Notes: generated by a model from the sequence alone, not told the origin. DNA of 64,000 nucleotides from Augochlora pura (GCF_028453695.1 NC_135781.1:19963640-20027639), one strand, 5' to 3'. Positions 11,481 through 24,060 are shown, numbered from the stretch's first letter. A program made the numbers and translations.

Positions 11481-12460
11481 CACGGTGGTAGGAAATTTGA
11501 GACTCGTGTATCCTCTATTTGTTTTGAAATTAGCTGGCGTTACCGGGCAGATTGCATACGTTGTTTAAGTAACGGGGTCGTAAAGCCCAGCGTTACGACT
11601 TACACCGTGCGTGTACACGTGTAAACGCGTGCATTTATTGTCCTGCTGGGCGTTGTTGCGGACTACGCAACAAGACATCGGTTTATAGCAGTCGAGGGAT
11701 GCTTTCTCCGGCTGGTTGGGCCGCGGTTGTCTTCCGCCGCGATGAAAAGGATAGAGAAACAGAGGATTATGCTCGCGTCGACGACGGTAGAAAACGAGCA
11801 TTGATTAATCGCTCAATGTGATCGAGCGGAAACATCAAATGCCGGCCGTCGCGATCATTATTTTTCCAGGCAACGATTCGAGCACGCCACCCTCGAGCCC
11901 ACTCGAGATTTTTTAATGAACTCGTCCAAAGAAACGATTTATACACGATGCTTCGGGTGTCGCGGCGAGTATCCTGGTAATGCCCCGAATCGTTCCTAAT
12001 TGACCGTCCGGTTTAATAGCGACGGATCTTATTATAACGGGGATGATTTTCGACAAAAGTTCCGATTCCGGCGAGTCCTCCCCATCCCCCCACCCCGCCC
12101 TCGAACGATTGCGATCGGAAATCTTTTCTACAGTTTATTTATACCCGACAACCTCCACAATTTCAACCCCTCGACGCATTCAAAGAGCACTCGTCCGGAC
12201 TCCTCCCCTTGTTAGCGAAAGAGTTCCGACGCTCTTCATGATCGTTGCCGAGATTCACCGTCCCTTCGACGATTCCTTCCTGTTCTCGTTACAGAGACAA
12301 ATTAATCCTAGGACGGTAGTTAAAATAAGTCGACCGGAAGCAGAGGAAAAGAACGATCCCCGCGTTTCTATCAATTAACCAACCCCATTCAAGACGAGGC
12401 AACCGGGATCGAGGGCGGCGCACGCTGCGCTAGATCCAATTCTTTCAGGAAATCAAATTT
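11481..12460. other. GC-rich island, no recognised exon
   Basis: CpG-dense sequence with frames of 71-111 codons, the longest at 12043-12378 (+), in mutually overlapping phases. No domain, signal peptide or low-entropy coding pattern stands out. C-rich runs lie at about 12080-12105. Confidence 0.45.
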
Positions 12461-12639
12461 TTCCAGACCTTGCTGATAATGTTTACTTTACATAAAACTA
12501 TGAAAACGTGAAACTTCGAGTCGTTAGGAACGTGGGCACAGCGCGAAATCGTTGACTTATCTAAATGGGCCGTTCACCTTGAAATTCGTGCAAGCACACT
12601 TTCTGTTGTTTCAAGAAAATTGAAGATTAGCGTGTTAGT

Positions 12640-13040
12640 CAATTCAAAAACATAGATTATGTCAAGTCTGGCAATGTTTTTACTAACTTATCGGTGTGTA
12701 ATTTAATTATATACATTTCTTTCAGGCAAAAATAAAAATGAAACAATAATATATATTTACAGGCTGTTCGTGGACTTGCACTATTTTCCAATTATAAAAC
12801 ACTAAATATTACGTAAAATACATTTTGTGTGAATGCAATTTGGTTTATAAACAATGGCAAGAAGTAAAACAGAAGTAGTATTTTCTATTTTGAACGTTAA
12901 TTATACTTATATATTGTTATACTTAAAATATGGTGTTGTTATTTGATATGACGATATTTCGAAATATTCGGAATACGTAAGAAGTATATAAGGTAATAAG
13001 TGCTGCATGGCCTTATATTTTTCGAATATTAGAAAACTAA
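12640..13040. repeat. diverged dispersed repeat, related to 49620-49990
   Basis: Several words occur in the same order in both regions: AAGTCTGGCAATGTT, TTACAGG followed by TGGA-TT-CAC-A-TTTCCAA/TTTCAAA, AAAACAGAAGTAGTATTTT against AAAATGGAAGTAGTATTTTT, and TTATATTTTTC near the right end. The match is imperfect and gapped, so this is an old copy. The better-preserved copy near 49.5 kb has inverted ends, so this is probably a partial DNA transposon. Confidence 0.5.
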
Positions 13041-13340
13041 AATTCTTAAATAAAGGCATCACAGCAATTCTTTCTATTATTATTTTTTCAACATTGTTTT
13101 ATACCATCATAAAATTCATGTAGTGTGAACAAGAAATTCTTTTTTCGTAATGCCTGCCATCTCTGTCTCGGGTAATTGAATTACATCGCTTTTATAATTA
13201 ATCGCAATGCAATTTGCTTTATTAGTCAATTTAAATTGAATAAAATAATGACCTATAAGATATTACATATTAATTAGAAAATATAAGAAAGTATGGTCAT
13301 TCGTGAGAGGAAGCAGTTATCTTAAGCTCGGCGAATTTAC
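13041..13340. other. AT-rich spacer, nothing seen
   Basis: AT-rich unique sequence with no frame, repeat or hairpin that I can support. Confidence 0.5.
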
Positions 13341-14240
13341 GAAAATAATGAGCCAGCCCAGAAACCATAATCGACGAAGAAAATAAAGAATTTTTAGGGT
13401 TTCGGCCGGTCGATGGTTGATTCTCGCGTTGATTGGCCAATTAAAGTTGAGCTCGCCGGAATGGGAAACACCGGTGGACACAACCCACAGTTTTCCTCCC
13501 TTTCTCGGTCTTCTGCACGGCGGAGATTTCATTCAGCGGCTTCCTTTTTGAAGCCAGACACCCCGTGGCGTTCTGTTTCGTATTTCCCGTATCGGTCGGG
13601 CCCGAGAGGCGGTTGTCGGGATACATAACAATGAAAACCTGAAACGTAGGACGCGTCGAATTGTCCGCGTACACCGGAAATGTAGACCAGGCCCTCGAAC
13701 GGCCGAGGGGACGCATTTATCTCGCCACGTGGCGGACTCCTCGGTAGCTGCGAACGATAAAAATTACACGTGTCGCTTGTTTTTCTATAAACGCGCCCCT
13801 TGACGCGTGTTCCGACCGCTGGCAGGTATCCCCTCACCTCTACAAACCCTGTCAACAACTTTGACAGCAAGCGCGACGCGCCGCGTCCGTATTCCGATCA
13901 AATCTTCTTCCGCCAATGTAGAATGATTAAAAAGCTTTTTGACAGGTAGTTAATCGAATCTGCGGAGCAGGCTCGCTAGAGAAATTGTTTACGCGAATTT
14001 ATATGTGACGCTGTGCTGTCTGACTATGAAATGGCTAATTTCAAAATTCCGGCAATCTCGAATTATTGTTTTCATTACTATTGATTGTTCATGTTGGAAT
14101 TTCAACGATGACTACCGATGGAAAACAGACCCAGCGAACTGTTTTATGGCCCTTTATGAGGGTGAGCCGTTGGCGACGAGCGTCCACGGATTTTTCAGTT
14201 CAAAAACAGAAACCGGACCGTGAGGTTGCCACCTCGGATT
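13341..14240. other. GC-rich island, no recognised exon
   Basis: CpG-dense sequence. The longest frame is 113 codons on the minus strand (13529-13870), overlapped by 91- and 71-codon frames in other phases and strands. I recognise no family. Confidence 0.45.
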
Positions 14241-15773
14241 ACCACTACCACTGTATATATTTTTCTCTGTATATGTAGTTCTGTTATATATCACTTATTC
14301 TACTGGATACGCGAATGTTATGAAGTATTGAATTGAATTAAAAATAAAGTTTATTAAAGTTTTAATTCAAAACCTTTCAACAGTTTAATTTGACTAACTT
14401 GTGGTGGGGTACTAGGTACGTGTTTAACACTTTGACGGAAAAACCTGCGATCTACAAATTTTTTAAAGTTAACGTAATTTGCGTATTCAACTTAAAATTG
14501 AATTATATATTCAACATTCTTACGTTTCCCTGATCCTAACGAAATTAAGATGTAATAAATTTGTGTAAATATTAATATCTCAATCTAAGTAAATAATTGT
14601 GCGGCATCTGATTGGATGATCTGATAATTTTGGATTCATACTTTATTCAATATTTTTGTCGACTATCAATTATTGTTTTAACAAATCGATAGAATTTAGT
14701 GTTTGCTATGACCATATTGGAAAAGGTAAATCCTCTATATGAACTTAAGTTATTGTCTGCTACCAGTATAAAACTGTATGAAAATATTTCAACAAATGTT
14801 TGAAATGACATTCTTCAAATTATTGTCAATATTTCAAAGTCTATGATTTGAAACTTTGCTATTCTCCTTAAATTTTAAGCTACATAACTTTAATGTAGCC
14901 TGAATATAACTGAAACAATTTTTAATATTATGTTTTTTGTTTGCACGATATCATTACTATTAATCATAATAAACATTAGTATATTCATTAGTATATATCG
15001 AAGCAATAAAGGTTAGAAGGAACCTTTGAATTTACGTATGTAGTAGTGCTCCAACCCCCTAAAGGTTTACCCTTGTACGATTCTCAAAAGTGTTGCATAA
15101 AAGATTTCAAGGAAACCTTCACCTACACTTGTTTTACGTATTAACACATTGACTGCTAAGCCTATTTTTAATAAATCTGTTTCTAAGCACTAATGGTTTT
15201 TTCGTTCAATAAATATATAATAATAAGTAAATATAAATATTATATAAATGAATAAATATTCTCTGGATCTATTTTTAAGTAACAAGAAAGATTTTTGTAT
15301 CAAAAAATTATCTGATTGCAACATCCATACACAATTTTCTTCAATATTACGTGCACAAGTCACAGTAAAAATTTCAATTTGAAAACTTCATTTTTGTTCG
15401 ATTTATTATTATTATTTATTATTTTCATTCTAATATTAACTGAATTACAGTATTATATTGATACATAATGCATGTCAGATATGGAAACATCTTGTCGGAT
15501 CTACTGATCTTGACCTATTCAATTAAACATAAGTATATAACTACTTGTAATTTCAATTTCTGAGAGATCTTTCAGCGATTAAGTACACTCCGATAACTTT
15601 TGTAATTTAGAAAAGTTTCGATCGCCAAACAAAAATAGTAAAATGGATCGTAAGAAACAAAGGAAACGATGGCAATATTGTCATGAGAAACAACAAATAG
15701 CAGCCGATACTAATAATAATTTTTCACCACAAAATTCTCACCGAACTGTATTTTACACTTAAATAGAAAGAAA
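14241..15773. other. AT-rich spacer with orphan TTAA-type ends
   Basis: AT-rich unique DNA. TTAACACTTTGACGG (near 14426) and TTAACACATTGACTGC (near 15142) look like outer ends of TTAA-type miniature elements, but no matching inverted ends could be found. No coding signal. Confidence 0.45.
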
Positions 15774-16011
15774 TTAACCTCTTAGGCACGACGCGTCACT
15801 GTAGTGACTTTCGCGAATGTTTCGTACTTTACTCAATTGTTTTATTGATTATTAAAGTAAACGATTAAAGTGACAGTGTGTATGTACAATACACTAAAAA
15901 AAGGATATATGTAATTAATACTATACGGAAAAAATATATATTTAGAAAACTGGTATTTTAGTTGTGGAAAAACTTTATTTGCGCAAAATCCAGCCGTGGC
16001 AAAGAGGTTAA
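15774..16011 (+). mobile_element. TTAA-flanked miniature element, family G copy 1
   Basis: TTAA (15774-15777) is followed by CCTCTTAGGCACG. The right end reads CCGTGGCAAAGAGG and TTAA (16008-16011). Just inside the left end, GTCACTGTAGTGAC forms a short palindrome. The second copy, at 32972-33249, keeps a palindrome at the same place with changed bases (CCACTATAGTGG). Shared interior words include TTTTACTCAATTGT, ACGATTAAAGTGA and TACAATA-ACTA. The element is 238 bp with no frame. The TTAA duplication places it with the piggyBac-type elements of this window. Confidence 0.8.
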
Positions 16012-17640
16012 ACCTCTTATATTACATTCTTATATAGTAAGCGATAGTAAACGAATCCCCCCGCCCCGCCGAAGAACATGCGAGTAATACAAAGTGGCAT
16101 AGGCCGGTATCTTAATAGTTCAACTTTTCCGTTTCCTTCAATCAATTTGAAAAACGTCTTCCGCAGCTCGCCCCCCCCCCCGAACAAAGCCGGTATCCCG
16201 TCCGAGCGGCGGGGGCCGAATGCAAAATTTCCGAGCGGCCCGATCGGGATCCAATTTACGATCGAGCCCGCCTCTCGTTCAAATTAAAAGCCCCATTCGG
16301 GAAAATTGCGATATCGGTTATCAATTCGAAATGTTTGACGGATTTCACCGGTTCCAGCAATTCCGGCGTTCACTTTATCGAATACTTCCATCCGTCTGGC
16401 GCGAGCACGGTCGGCGGGGAGGGGCGGCTGGGGGGGGGGAGTGGCCGGGAACCGGAACGAGGCTCGAGCCCCCGGTAATATACCGCTATCATCGGTCTCG
16501 GAGCCGAGAAAACAAATGCCGCGGAGGCGCAGCCAAGGAACAGAAAACGGTGTACCCGAAGACGTCGGGGGCGGCCGGGAGTGTGGCGGGGACTCGGAAA
16601 ATTTATTTGGACCATCCAATTGTATTTTCCTAAGTGGAGGCTCGTGCACCGTCGATAGCTCATCCAGACGAGGATCCTCTTATCTCGGTTAACCGAGTGA
16701 TGGATGTCGATCTCCTTCCAATTCCAACGGTATATCGGCCCTTTACTTTCCGCCGAGAAAACGGGGAACCCGCGCGAGCTCGGAGGAATAGCGCGCGGCC
16801 GAACAGCGCACAAATAAATCTACCGTGGTCGATCTCATGAAGTCCTTCCCCAACAAGATTCCGCCCGGCCCCGTTCGAGATCCACGATGGAAAGGGGGAG
16901 GGGGGGGGGGGGAATACATGCAAACGGTGAAAGCGAATGGAAAAGTATCCTTCTGGACTTCTAGCGGGCCACTCGCGATAAAAGGTTTCCTTCTATTGTA
17001 CTTTTGTGTAATTCCGGCCCGTGTATCCGCGGCTTCTACTTCGACCGGTTTCTATCCGCCTTGCTATCTCGCTCGAAAGAAGATTTACATTCCGAACGTT
17101 CTTATTTAAATAGCCGCCCTCTCCCCTCCCCCGGGAGAAGAAGGGGCTGACGGGGGAAAAGAGTTGGCTGCCGCTGCGCCACCGGTGTGTTTTGTTTAAA
17201 ATATTCCACGATATTATGCAACCCATCGATCGGGTTTCTTAGGTCAACGCGCAGAGCCAACTTTTGAACGTTAATGAATTGTTGTTAAGTATTCGGTTAC
17301 CTCGTCCCTCATCCGCCCCCTTATCTCTCGCAATTTTAATGTACTGTACAATTTTTTAGGGTTCCCTTCACAAGCGTACCCGCGATGCAAATGTTTCTTT
17401 ATGAATTTTTATTATTTTTTTCAATTAGTCCGTCGGTCTTCAGCGAAGGGAATGTAGTTCTCTCGTCAGCCCTAAATGATGCACGACAAATGCAGCTGAT
17501 TTCCACGGACGGGTAAAATGCTGCTTCGAATGGCGAATAACCCGTTTCGCGTACAATCGCGATTATAACTTTTGGGTAAAATATTTTGCTCCGGGTAAAA
17601 GATTTTTCAAGATTAGATTTATCTGTTTGCGTTCCATCGA
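16012..17640. other. large GC-rich island with C and G homopolymers, no recognised exon
   Basis: This is among the longest CpG-dense islands in the window. It holds C11 (16171-16181), G10 (16430-16439) and G13 (16900-16912). Frames of 121-147 codons occur on both strands over the same bases (16284-16813), which is what random GC-rich DNA does. No recognised domain. It could include a promoter or conserved non-coding element. Confidence 0.45.
16900..16912. repeat. G13 homopolymer
   Basis: Thirteen consecutive G bases following GGGGGA. It lies inside a GC-rich island and is a likely length-variable site. Confidence 0.85.
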
Positions 17641-18380
17641 GGCCATTGTTAGGTTCTCCGTCCGTACGGAATAATTGATGATTAACATTCGTCCAATTTA
17701 TGGGGAATTATTGTTATTATTATTATTATTGCCAGGTTGCATTGATTCAAAAATTGCGTAACGCTTGCGGAGGACGTTATTTATCGAACCAATATTTTAT
17801 TTAATTATTGGCTTGATCGCGAAATGATCAGAATATAATTTATATAAACGAAACTTGCTTTAAAATCGCTTGAAATATGCGTTTCATGAATCTGTGCCAT
17901 ACGAAACAAAGGACTATAATAAAGACAATGCTTGGACATTTTATGGCGACTGCTTTATCTCTTCGTTAAAATGCTTCGGGAGGGTTCGCGGTACAAAAGA
18001 CTGATTACGACACTTCAAATATTTATGCAAACGTAAAAACCAACTGCAACAATTTCGTGAAATACAAATAAGCTACAAAATACGAGCCCCAAGCGTGACC
18101 AACGTGTTTTACTTTATAAAAACGACAAAATAGGATTCATTTAGACAACCGCCGTTTTTATTACAATGTATGCTGGAATGAAGATAACCATTCAATAATT
18201 TCCTATGAAATTAGCGTTTATAACTTTAAGAATTTAAAAGACGAGGTATGGAATCTGCCGAGTAAGTTCAACGTTTGCAATTTCGAATTCCAAATTCAAA
18301 TAATATATCGACATTCTTAAGCTCTCTTGACTTGCAACGATTTCGAACAGCGCCTATCTCGTTTCATCCTAAACGCATAA
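17641..18380. other. spacer with short ATT microsatellite
   Basis: Mostly AT-rich unique sequence. A short run of TTA/ATT units lies near 17711-17732. No frame longer than about 60 codons occurs, and no gene is seen. Confidence 0.5.
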
Positions 18381-19060
18381 AACCCGCAACTTAGCGATTA
18401 CGTTTCTTCATAATCTTCCGGAATATCAGAAAACGACCTAGTAGTTACTTCGTTAGCAGCAACATCGTGATCCTTTTTATTATGGCTGGCGGAGCTCTGG
18501 CGGACACTCGAAGCACCCGCAAACCCGATGAACACCTCGTTCAGTATCAATAAAAGTTCGGGACGCAAGCGGACGAGGCAGAAGCGCGGCGTTTTGAAAT
18601 TCCAGCGAGCAGCTGGAAAGCCGAGAAGCGGTACGCGAGAGCGCCGAACGGCCGAATGGCCGTAAAACGATCGAGCATGACATCGGGCCATCGATGGCCT
18701 CTTTCGGCGGGAATCTCCTCCAGTGGCAACATGATTCCGCGACGAAATGGACTCGTGGCTTTTCGGAACGGTCAATTCAAGCGGCGAGCGCGCCTCTCCT
18801 CTCGCTCGCAGATAGGAGCCGAGATATGGAAGGCGAGATTGAAGGTGGTGTTACGGAGCCGAGGGCTAGGGCAGTTCTACGTGACCCGGGATTGTTTGAT
18901 TTTTGAGAATCTGTTAGTTGTGGACGAGCCAATGTCTGTTTCACCACCGGGATCCGCAAGGGGAGATAAGGTCGGAGATCGTGAACGAGACAGAGATTGC
19001 TTCACCACTAGGACTCACAGGATAGATAAGATACAAAATATTAGTTAGCCTCGTGACGTA
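18381..19060. other. GC-rich island, no recognised exon
   Basis: CpG-dense. Two opposed frames of similar length (125 codons at 18398-18775 minus and 130 codons at 18656-19048 plus) overlap. Neither carries a motif I know. The minus frame has a stretch of acidic and Ser/Thr residues at its end, but that is not diagnostic. Confidence 0.45.
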
Positions 19061-19091
19061 TTTCATTATTAGGTGCACATCGATTTGTTAG

Positions 19092-19338
19092 TTAATCCTC
19101 TGCACTCGAGTGGTGACTCTAAGGCACCACTAAAATTGAACCATCACGTCCCAAGATAATTTTTATAACAACAAAGTAAGATTTAAAAAATTGTTAAATA
19201 GCGAAAATGTTGGCATGAGTGACAAGAATCAATTTCGTATGCATAAAAGTGCACTTTGTAATATAGAATGGAAATACTATGAGCCCAGAAAATTATTTCA
19301 ACTTTGCAGTTAAAATGGCTTCGAGTGCAAAGGGTTAA
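19092..19338 (+). mobile_element. TTAA-flanked miniature element, family C copy 2
   Basis: TTAA (19092-19095) is followed by TCCTCTGCACTCGAGTGG. The far end reads GGCTTCGAGTGCAAAGGG and TTAA (19335-19338). The inverted ends share GCACTCGA. CACTCGAGTG is a perfect palindrome at the left, and AGTGGTG pairs with CACCACT a few bases further in. It matches 55005-55249 in the same direction and 43921-44165 in the opposite direction. It is 247 bp with no frame and is piggyBac-like by its TTAA and CCC-type ends. Confidence 0.8.
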
Positions 19339-19403
19339 AAATCGTCAGGATTTGAGTGGAATACGCGAGTTTTGTGATAGTAAAAGTAAGTGCGAATATC
19401 TGA

Positions 19404-19440
19404 TTAACCCTTAGAGTGCTATGGACGCATTTATGCGTCC
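19404..19440 (+). mobile_element. orphan TTAA-type element end with palindrome
   Basis: TTAA (19404-19407) followed by CCCTTAGAGTGCTATGG, then GGACGCATTTATGCGTCC (19423-19440), a palindrome apart from its two central bases. This is the same layout, TTAA then CCCTT then a subterminal palindrome, as the complete elements here. No inverted partner end was found downstream to 20.6 kb. It is probably a truncated copy of an additional family. Confidence 0.45.
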
Positions 19441-20570
19441 GGCTTCCATGCAATAATATTACATATAGCTTCATGTGAGACAAATATATATGTGATTCTT
19501 TATGTATCGATGATTGTTTCCAAATTTATCATACACAAATGAACTATTAATTTTTGATACATTTATTGAGCTTAGTTTATGTTCCGTATTTTTCAGTTAA
19601 TTTTACTGATTCTAAAAATAATAAATAATTAAGTTCTTTTATTATTTAATCTGGCGCAAAAGATTCTATATATATGAAAGTGTAATTTTATTTTTTTTTC
19701 TGAAAGAAAAGAACCCTGCTTTTTTTAAATAATTTGGTTTTGTAAGTGTTTATAGATGACTTTATACGTGTTGTAAATCGTAAAAGTGCGTTATTTAATC
19801 ATTTTCGATATAAATAGATGCGTATATGTCTGTATATTGAATATTCTAAAAATTATTTTTTAGAAAAAAAAGACTAAAGACATTTTACTACACATTTAAA
19901 CTCATCCGTCTCTTGCCAGATTTATTCGACACGATGAAGAACGGATTATATTTTAACGAAACGGGAACAACAAAGGCACAGTAAAAATAATAAAAATCAT
20001 ACTAAAGAAAATTATAAAGTTCAGATATGAATCTAATAGAACAGTTATCTACTGTGGAGACAAGGGTGGCAACATATGGCAACCCGCCTATGTGAATTTA
20101 TGAACTATGGAAGCAGAAACGGTTTAACACCGAACAGGAAATAATACAAAATTGAATTGTCAGTATTCAGAAGCTAGAAGCATTAAAAAATCTAAGGTAA
20201 TATAAGAATATACTTATAACGATAATATACTGATAACAATATATATTGATAACTATGTTAAATAAAAATAAACTAGTACATAATGTTTGTAATTCTAGTC
20301 ACTAGACCTAGAATCATATGCAGTTATGGCAAAAACGATCAGGGATCATTCAAAACAGCGGAAATACCAAAAGTAACTAGGAATGTCGACGCATCAATTA
20401 AACTTATTAAAACTACTAGAGAACGAAAGAAGCCTGTGCATGACTCCTATATCTTGCAATTGATACGGAAAAATTTTACTTACATAAACAACTGCAGCCT
20501 ACAAGTTAGAATCACTACCGATCTATTAGTTATGGAACTGATAGCACAATCCTCATTCTCGTGAAACTAT
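19441..20570. other. AT-rich spacer, nothing further seen
   Basis: AT-rich sequence that may include the body of the truncated element starting at 19404. A 93-codon frame at 20283-20564 (+) has no recognisable motif. No RNA gene or repeat pair is seen. Confidence 0.5.
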
Positions 20571-21350
20571 TTATATCATTTATATCGTTTATTATATCAC
20601 CGGTTGCAGTGATTCGAAAAAGAGCTGTCGTTTTTCCGAATTGAAGTCCCTTTGTGCTCGCGCATGACTCTTGGAAAAGGAAAGAGATTCCGTAAGCGCG
20701 CAGAAAAATCTCCGTACGTAGCAGGGAACACGCAAGTTCCGAAACAAGCTGTGGAACCCAGAGAAAACAGATGCGTCGGTATCCCCTTTGTGACTGGGAG
20801 TCAGTCGATATTCCCATGAGATCCGGTTGATCAGTTCTATCCTAGAGGACCGTTGGGGTCGCAGCCCCCCGCCGGAATTCTCGGCGGCGATAAATGCGAA
20901 CGAAGAAAAAAAAAAGCAAAGCGTCGGATCGTAACGGGAAAATTTTGACTCCTTCTCTGTTCGACCCTCGGCGATGTCACTGGCAATAGAACCGAGAAGA
21001 ATACGCCGCGCCGGTGAATCGGATCGTAATAAGGGGCGGCGGTCTCCCGAGACCCGATTGATCGGTTGTTCTGGAGACCGAGAACCCTTGCGCAAGGGTT
21101 TGCTAATCGCGTATCGAGACTTCAATCTCTGCTGCTCCATGAAGGGGGTGGCCGGATGGGTGGTCGAACGGATCGCGGGCAAAATAAGAAATAATAACTC
21201 GACCGTGGGGATATTGAAATCTGCTGCTCCAACGATCGGACGTTTCGAGATCATTTAACGTAATGCAATAAATAACAGCTGAAGTAGCTGCGATGATGGA
21301 GACCGGCATCTTGAAATTGTATAACTTCGGGCTATAGGGCCGAGGGGATT
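20571..21350. other. GC-rich island with the window's longest frame, unrecognised
   Basis: The minus-strand frame at 20592-21254 is 220 codons, the longest in the window. Its translation has no domain, repeat or motif that I recognise, is rich in Arg and Ser, and is overlapped by a 94-codon plus-strand frame. In CpG-rich DNA stops are rare, so I regard it as probably spurious. It remains the best single place to test for an unannotated exon by homology or RNA evidence. Confidence 0.3.
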
Positions 21351-21404
21351 TTCGTAGAACTCGATTCTACAGCTATGTGATTTTTTTATAGGATATTTAA
21401 TATA

Positions 21405-21645
21405 TTAATCCATTATAGGCCGAATTTTTGTTTAAAATATCTATCTGCAGACAACTTGCAAGACGTTTAGTTTGATATTTTAGGTTCACTGATATCTTAG
21501 ACTGCTAATATTGTTATTGGATATTTCGAAAACCTTATATAACTGAGACGTATACGTCACCTTGTGAAAAAAAATAAAATTATTTGGTAAATTGTCCATA
21601 TTTTAGCATGTAGCCTGGAAGTAACAAGGACCCATAGAGGGTTAA
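21405..21645 (-). mobile_element. TTAA-flanked miniature element, family I copy 1 (internally deleted)
   Basis: TTAA (21405-21408) is followed by TCCATTATAGGCCGAATTTT. The other end reads AAGGACCCATAGAGGG and TTAA (21642-21645). Internal words such as GATATTTTAGGTT, GGATATTT, ACGTCACCTTGTGA and AAAATTATTTGGTAAA match the copies at 24883-25267 (inverted) and 35634-36013. At 241 bp it is about 140 bp shorter than those, lacking most of the AT-rich middle. No transposase frame is present. Confidence 0.75.
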
Positions 21646-22228
21646 AATGTGTATTTACCGTTTTTATATAATTTATATAATTTATGTAAATTCTGTTAAA
21701 GGGTTTAATTTATAACATTTAGAAGATTTAGTTTTACATAAATTACAAGGGGTCTTTTTATATTGCATACTGACTTTACTATAGCGCATAATGTGGCAGA
21801 AATCGCTAATGAAAATTGTTTAGAAGAAAAGTGTTTACTTTTATTCACCTTCGTTTCAAAACTATTAAATTTAATTTCTAAAATAAAATTACTAATCATC
21901 TTTCAGCCATACAATAGGAATTCATACATATGAACCTGTGTTATGTATGTCTGGTTCACATGATTAGGTGTGTATCAGTTAATAGTTCACTTTCATATAA
22001 GAAGAATAAGTACAGGATAGAGTACAATTAATTAGTAACTTCTACAATTTAGTTCATATGTGTAAATAGAGTTCCACTGTAATATAATCGTTAGAAGTTC
22101 TTAACACTCTTGTGCGCCATATACAAATCACAAAATTCGTTATACGACGTACAAAGTTTAATCTTGCTATAATAGATTCACCTAAAACAAAATTAGAATT
22201 TATACACAGTATCCCCAAAGTGACCCGC
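21646..22228. other. AT-rich spacer, nothing seen
   Basis: AT-rich unique sequence. TTAACACTCTTGTGCGCC near 22102 could be another unmatched TTAA-type end. No coding signal is seen. Confidence 0.45.
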
Positions 22229-22545
22229 AATCGGAAAATGAGGAGTTCCTGAAATCATTTGAAGTAACTTTTTCCTCTACAAAAATTTTCTTTGAGGCGT
22301 CGTAAACGAGTTATTAACGAAAAACACTGACCAATGAGAGACGAGATCGGCTGACGCAAAGCGACCGTGCCATCGAGCGGGCGAAGCCCCATTCCACTGA
22401 TTGGTTCAGCCGCCTAGCGCCAGACGAGTTCGCCTCTCATTGGTTAGTATTTTCCATTAATAACTCGTTAACAAAGCAGCGAATTGAATTTCGATTAAGG
22501 AAAAAGTTACTTTAATTGGCCTTAGGTACTCCTATTTTCGAATTA
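22229..22545. repeat. long imperfect inverted repeat (fold-back element)
   Basis: The left arm (22229-22340) and right arm (22435-22545) are imperfect inverse complements. TCGGAAAATGAGGAGTTCCT faces the inverse of AGGTACTCCTATTTTCGAA, GAAGTAACTTTTTCC faces GGAAAAAGTTACTTT, AACGAGTTATTAA faces TTAATAACTCGTTAA, and ACCAATGAGAG faces CTCTCATTGGT. The centre (about 22341-22434) is GC-rich unique sequence. The arrangement fits a fold-back or miniature inverted-repeat transposon. I see no clear target duplication, so the superfamily is not assigned. Confidence 0.7.
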
Positions 22546-24060
22546 TAAAACATTTTTACGATATCGCGTACAATTCAGAAGGCTTAAAGACGCAATCACT
22601 ACGTTAGATTTTTAGTTACAGATAGCGCGACAATCTGGATTTTAATAAGCTCGCATCAATTAAAGCGAAACAATTAAAAGTGAATTTTTCCGAGTTAAAG
22701 AAGATTAGAAGTTGCTAGCATTTCGCTAGAGTTTCGCAGTAAGCGATCAGGTGTTGATCATTGGCTGTCTATCACCGAGAACGAAGCGCCGTTAAGTGCT
22801 GTCTAAAGGATTGTCAGTACCCTTGTCCCGGTACGTGTTTCGACGGCTTGTTCCTCGGGGACGCGGCGACAACGATGCGACGAAAAAACGAGGAAAAATG
22901 AAAAGCGTGGGAGTATCAAGACGAACGATGAACGACAGACAAGCATCGTCATCTAGAATAAGCAGAACGCGCCGCCGTTAAATTCAGGGAACGGGGAACT
23001 TGCGGCTGTCTGGTTTCAATTAATCAACCGCTGCCGGGACTTAATATCGATTCCAGGTTAGGCGTCTTTCCAGTTATATTTGTGGGGCTCTGTATGCACG
23101 GTTTCTCGATGAGGAGCTTGACAATACCGAGACTAATTGGCGATGCTTTCGTTCGGTTCGCTTAACCGATTTATCTTTATCCCTGAGTGAATGGCGCTCG
23201 TCGATACAGAGTTTACACATCATTCTCTTGCAGCACGATTAATAATAAATTTATTCTGTATTATTTCATCCGAACGCTAATTGTATTATAATCTTATCTC
23301 TTGATTTTATTTGCAGCATGTGTACGATAAAAACTCTCCACATGGCCTCTTTAAACAGTGAAATTCAATTCAGGCGCACGCTTTTATTTACTGGAATTGA
23401 TAACAGAGAAAATTATGTTTCCATAATCCGGCAAACTTATTTGTGCGGACTGAATTACATAATCGATTATCAAAACAAAGGGAAATTCAAATTACGGCTA
23501 ACGTAATGTTTCAAGCAGTGGCGTAGCCTCAGGGTGCAGCTAACATCGTGTAACGATCAATGTAACATTTTACATGTCCGTGCAATTTTTAATTTTTCAG
23601 TAATGGATAGTAATGATTGAACGATTTCAATGGTCAGTTAACGAGTTTGCTTAGGTTTATTACATAAAAGAAAATGACTAAACTAACTTAAACTTCTACT
23701 AGAGTTCCAGTATGTAAAGCACCATTTCTACGACAGTTTCTTGCATGAGTTTTATACAAGAAAGAGAATTTATAGTTATATACATCAACATACATATTAA
23801 CGTTTATATATTGAAGTGGCGAATTTTCTTTCTACTTAAAGGAAATATATAACATACAGGTTATGTAATATAATAGAAGTAATAATAAAAATAATAATAA
23901 ATATAAATATATAACGTAGAAATTTAGTAGATCATGTTACAAATCTTTGTAACAAATCTGACATGATATAAAGTGAAAAAAAAGCAAGATGAGCAACTGA
24001 ATCGATATAAAATTCATTTTTAGAGTAACATCATAATGCCTATGCTATTCAAAGTTGAGA
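22546..24060. other. spacer of mixed composition, no gene seen
   Basis: A moderately GC-rich part (about 22720-23230) is followed by AT-rich DNA. Frames of 61-62 codons at 22796 and 23318 have no recognised motif. No repeat pair was detected. Confidence 0.5.
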
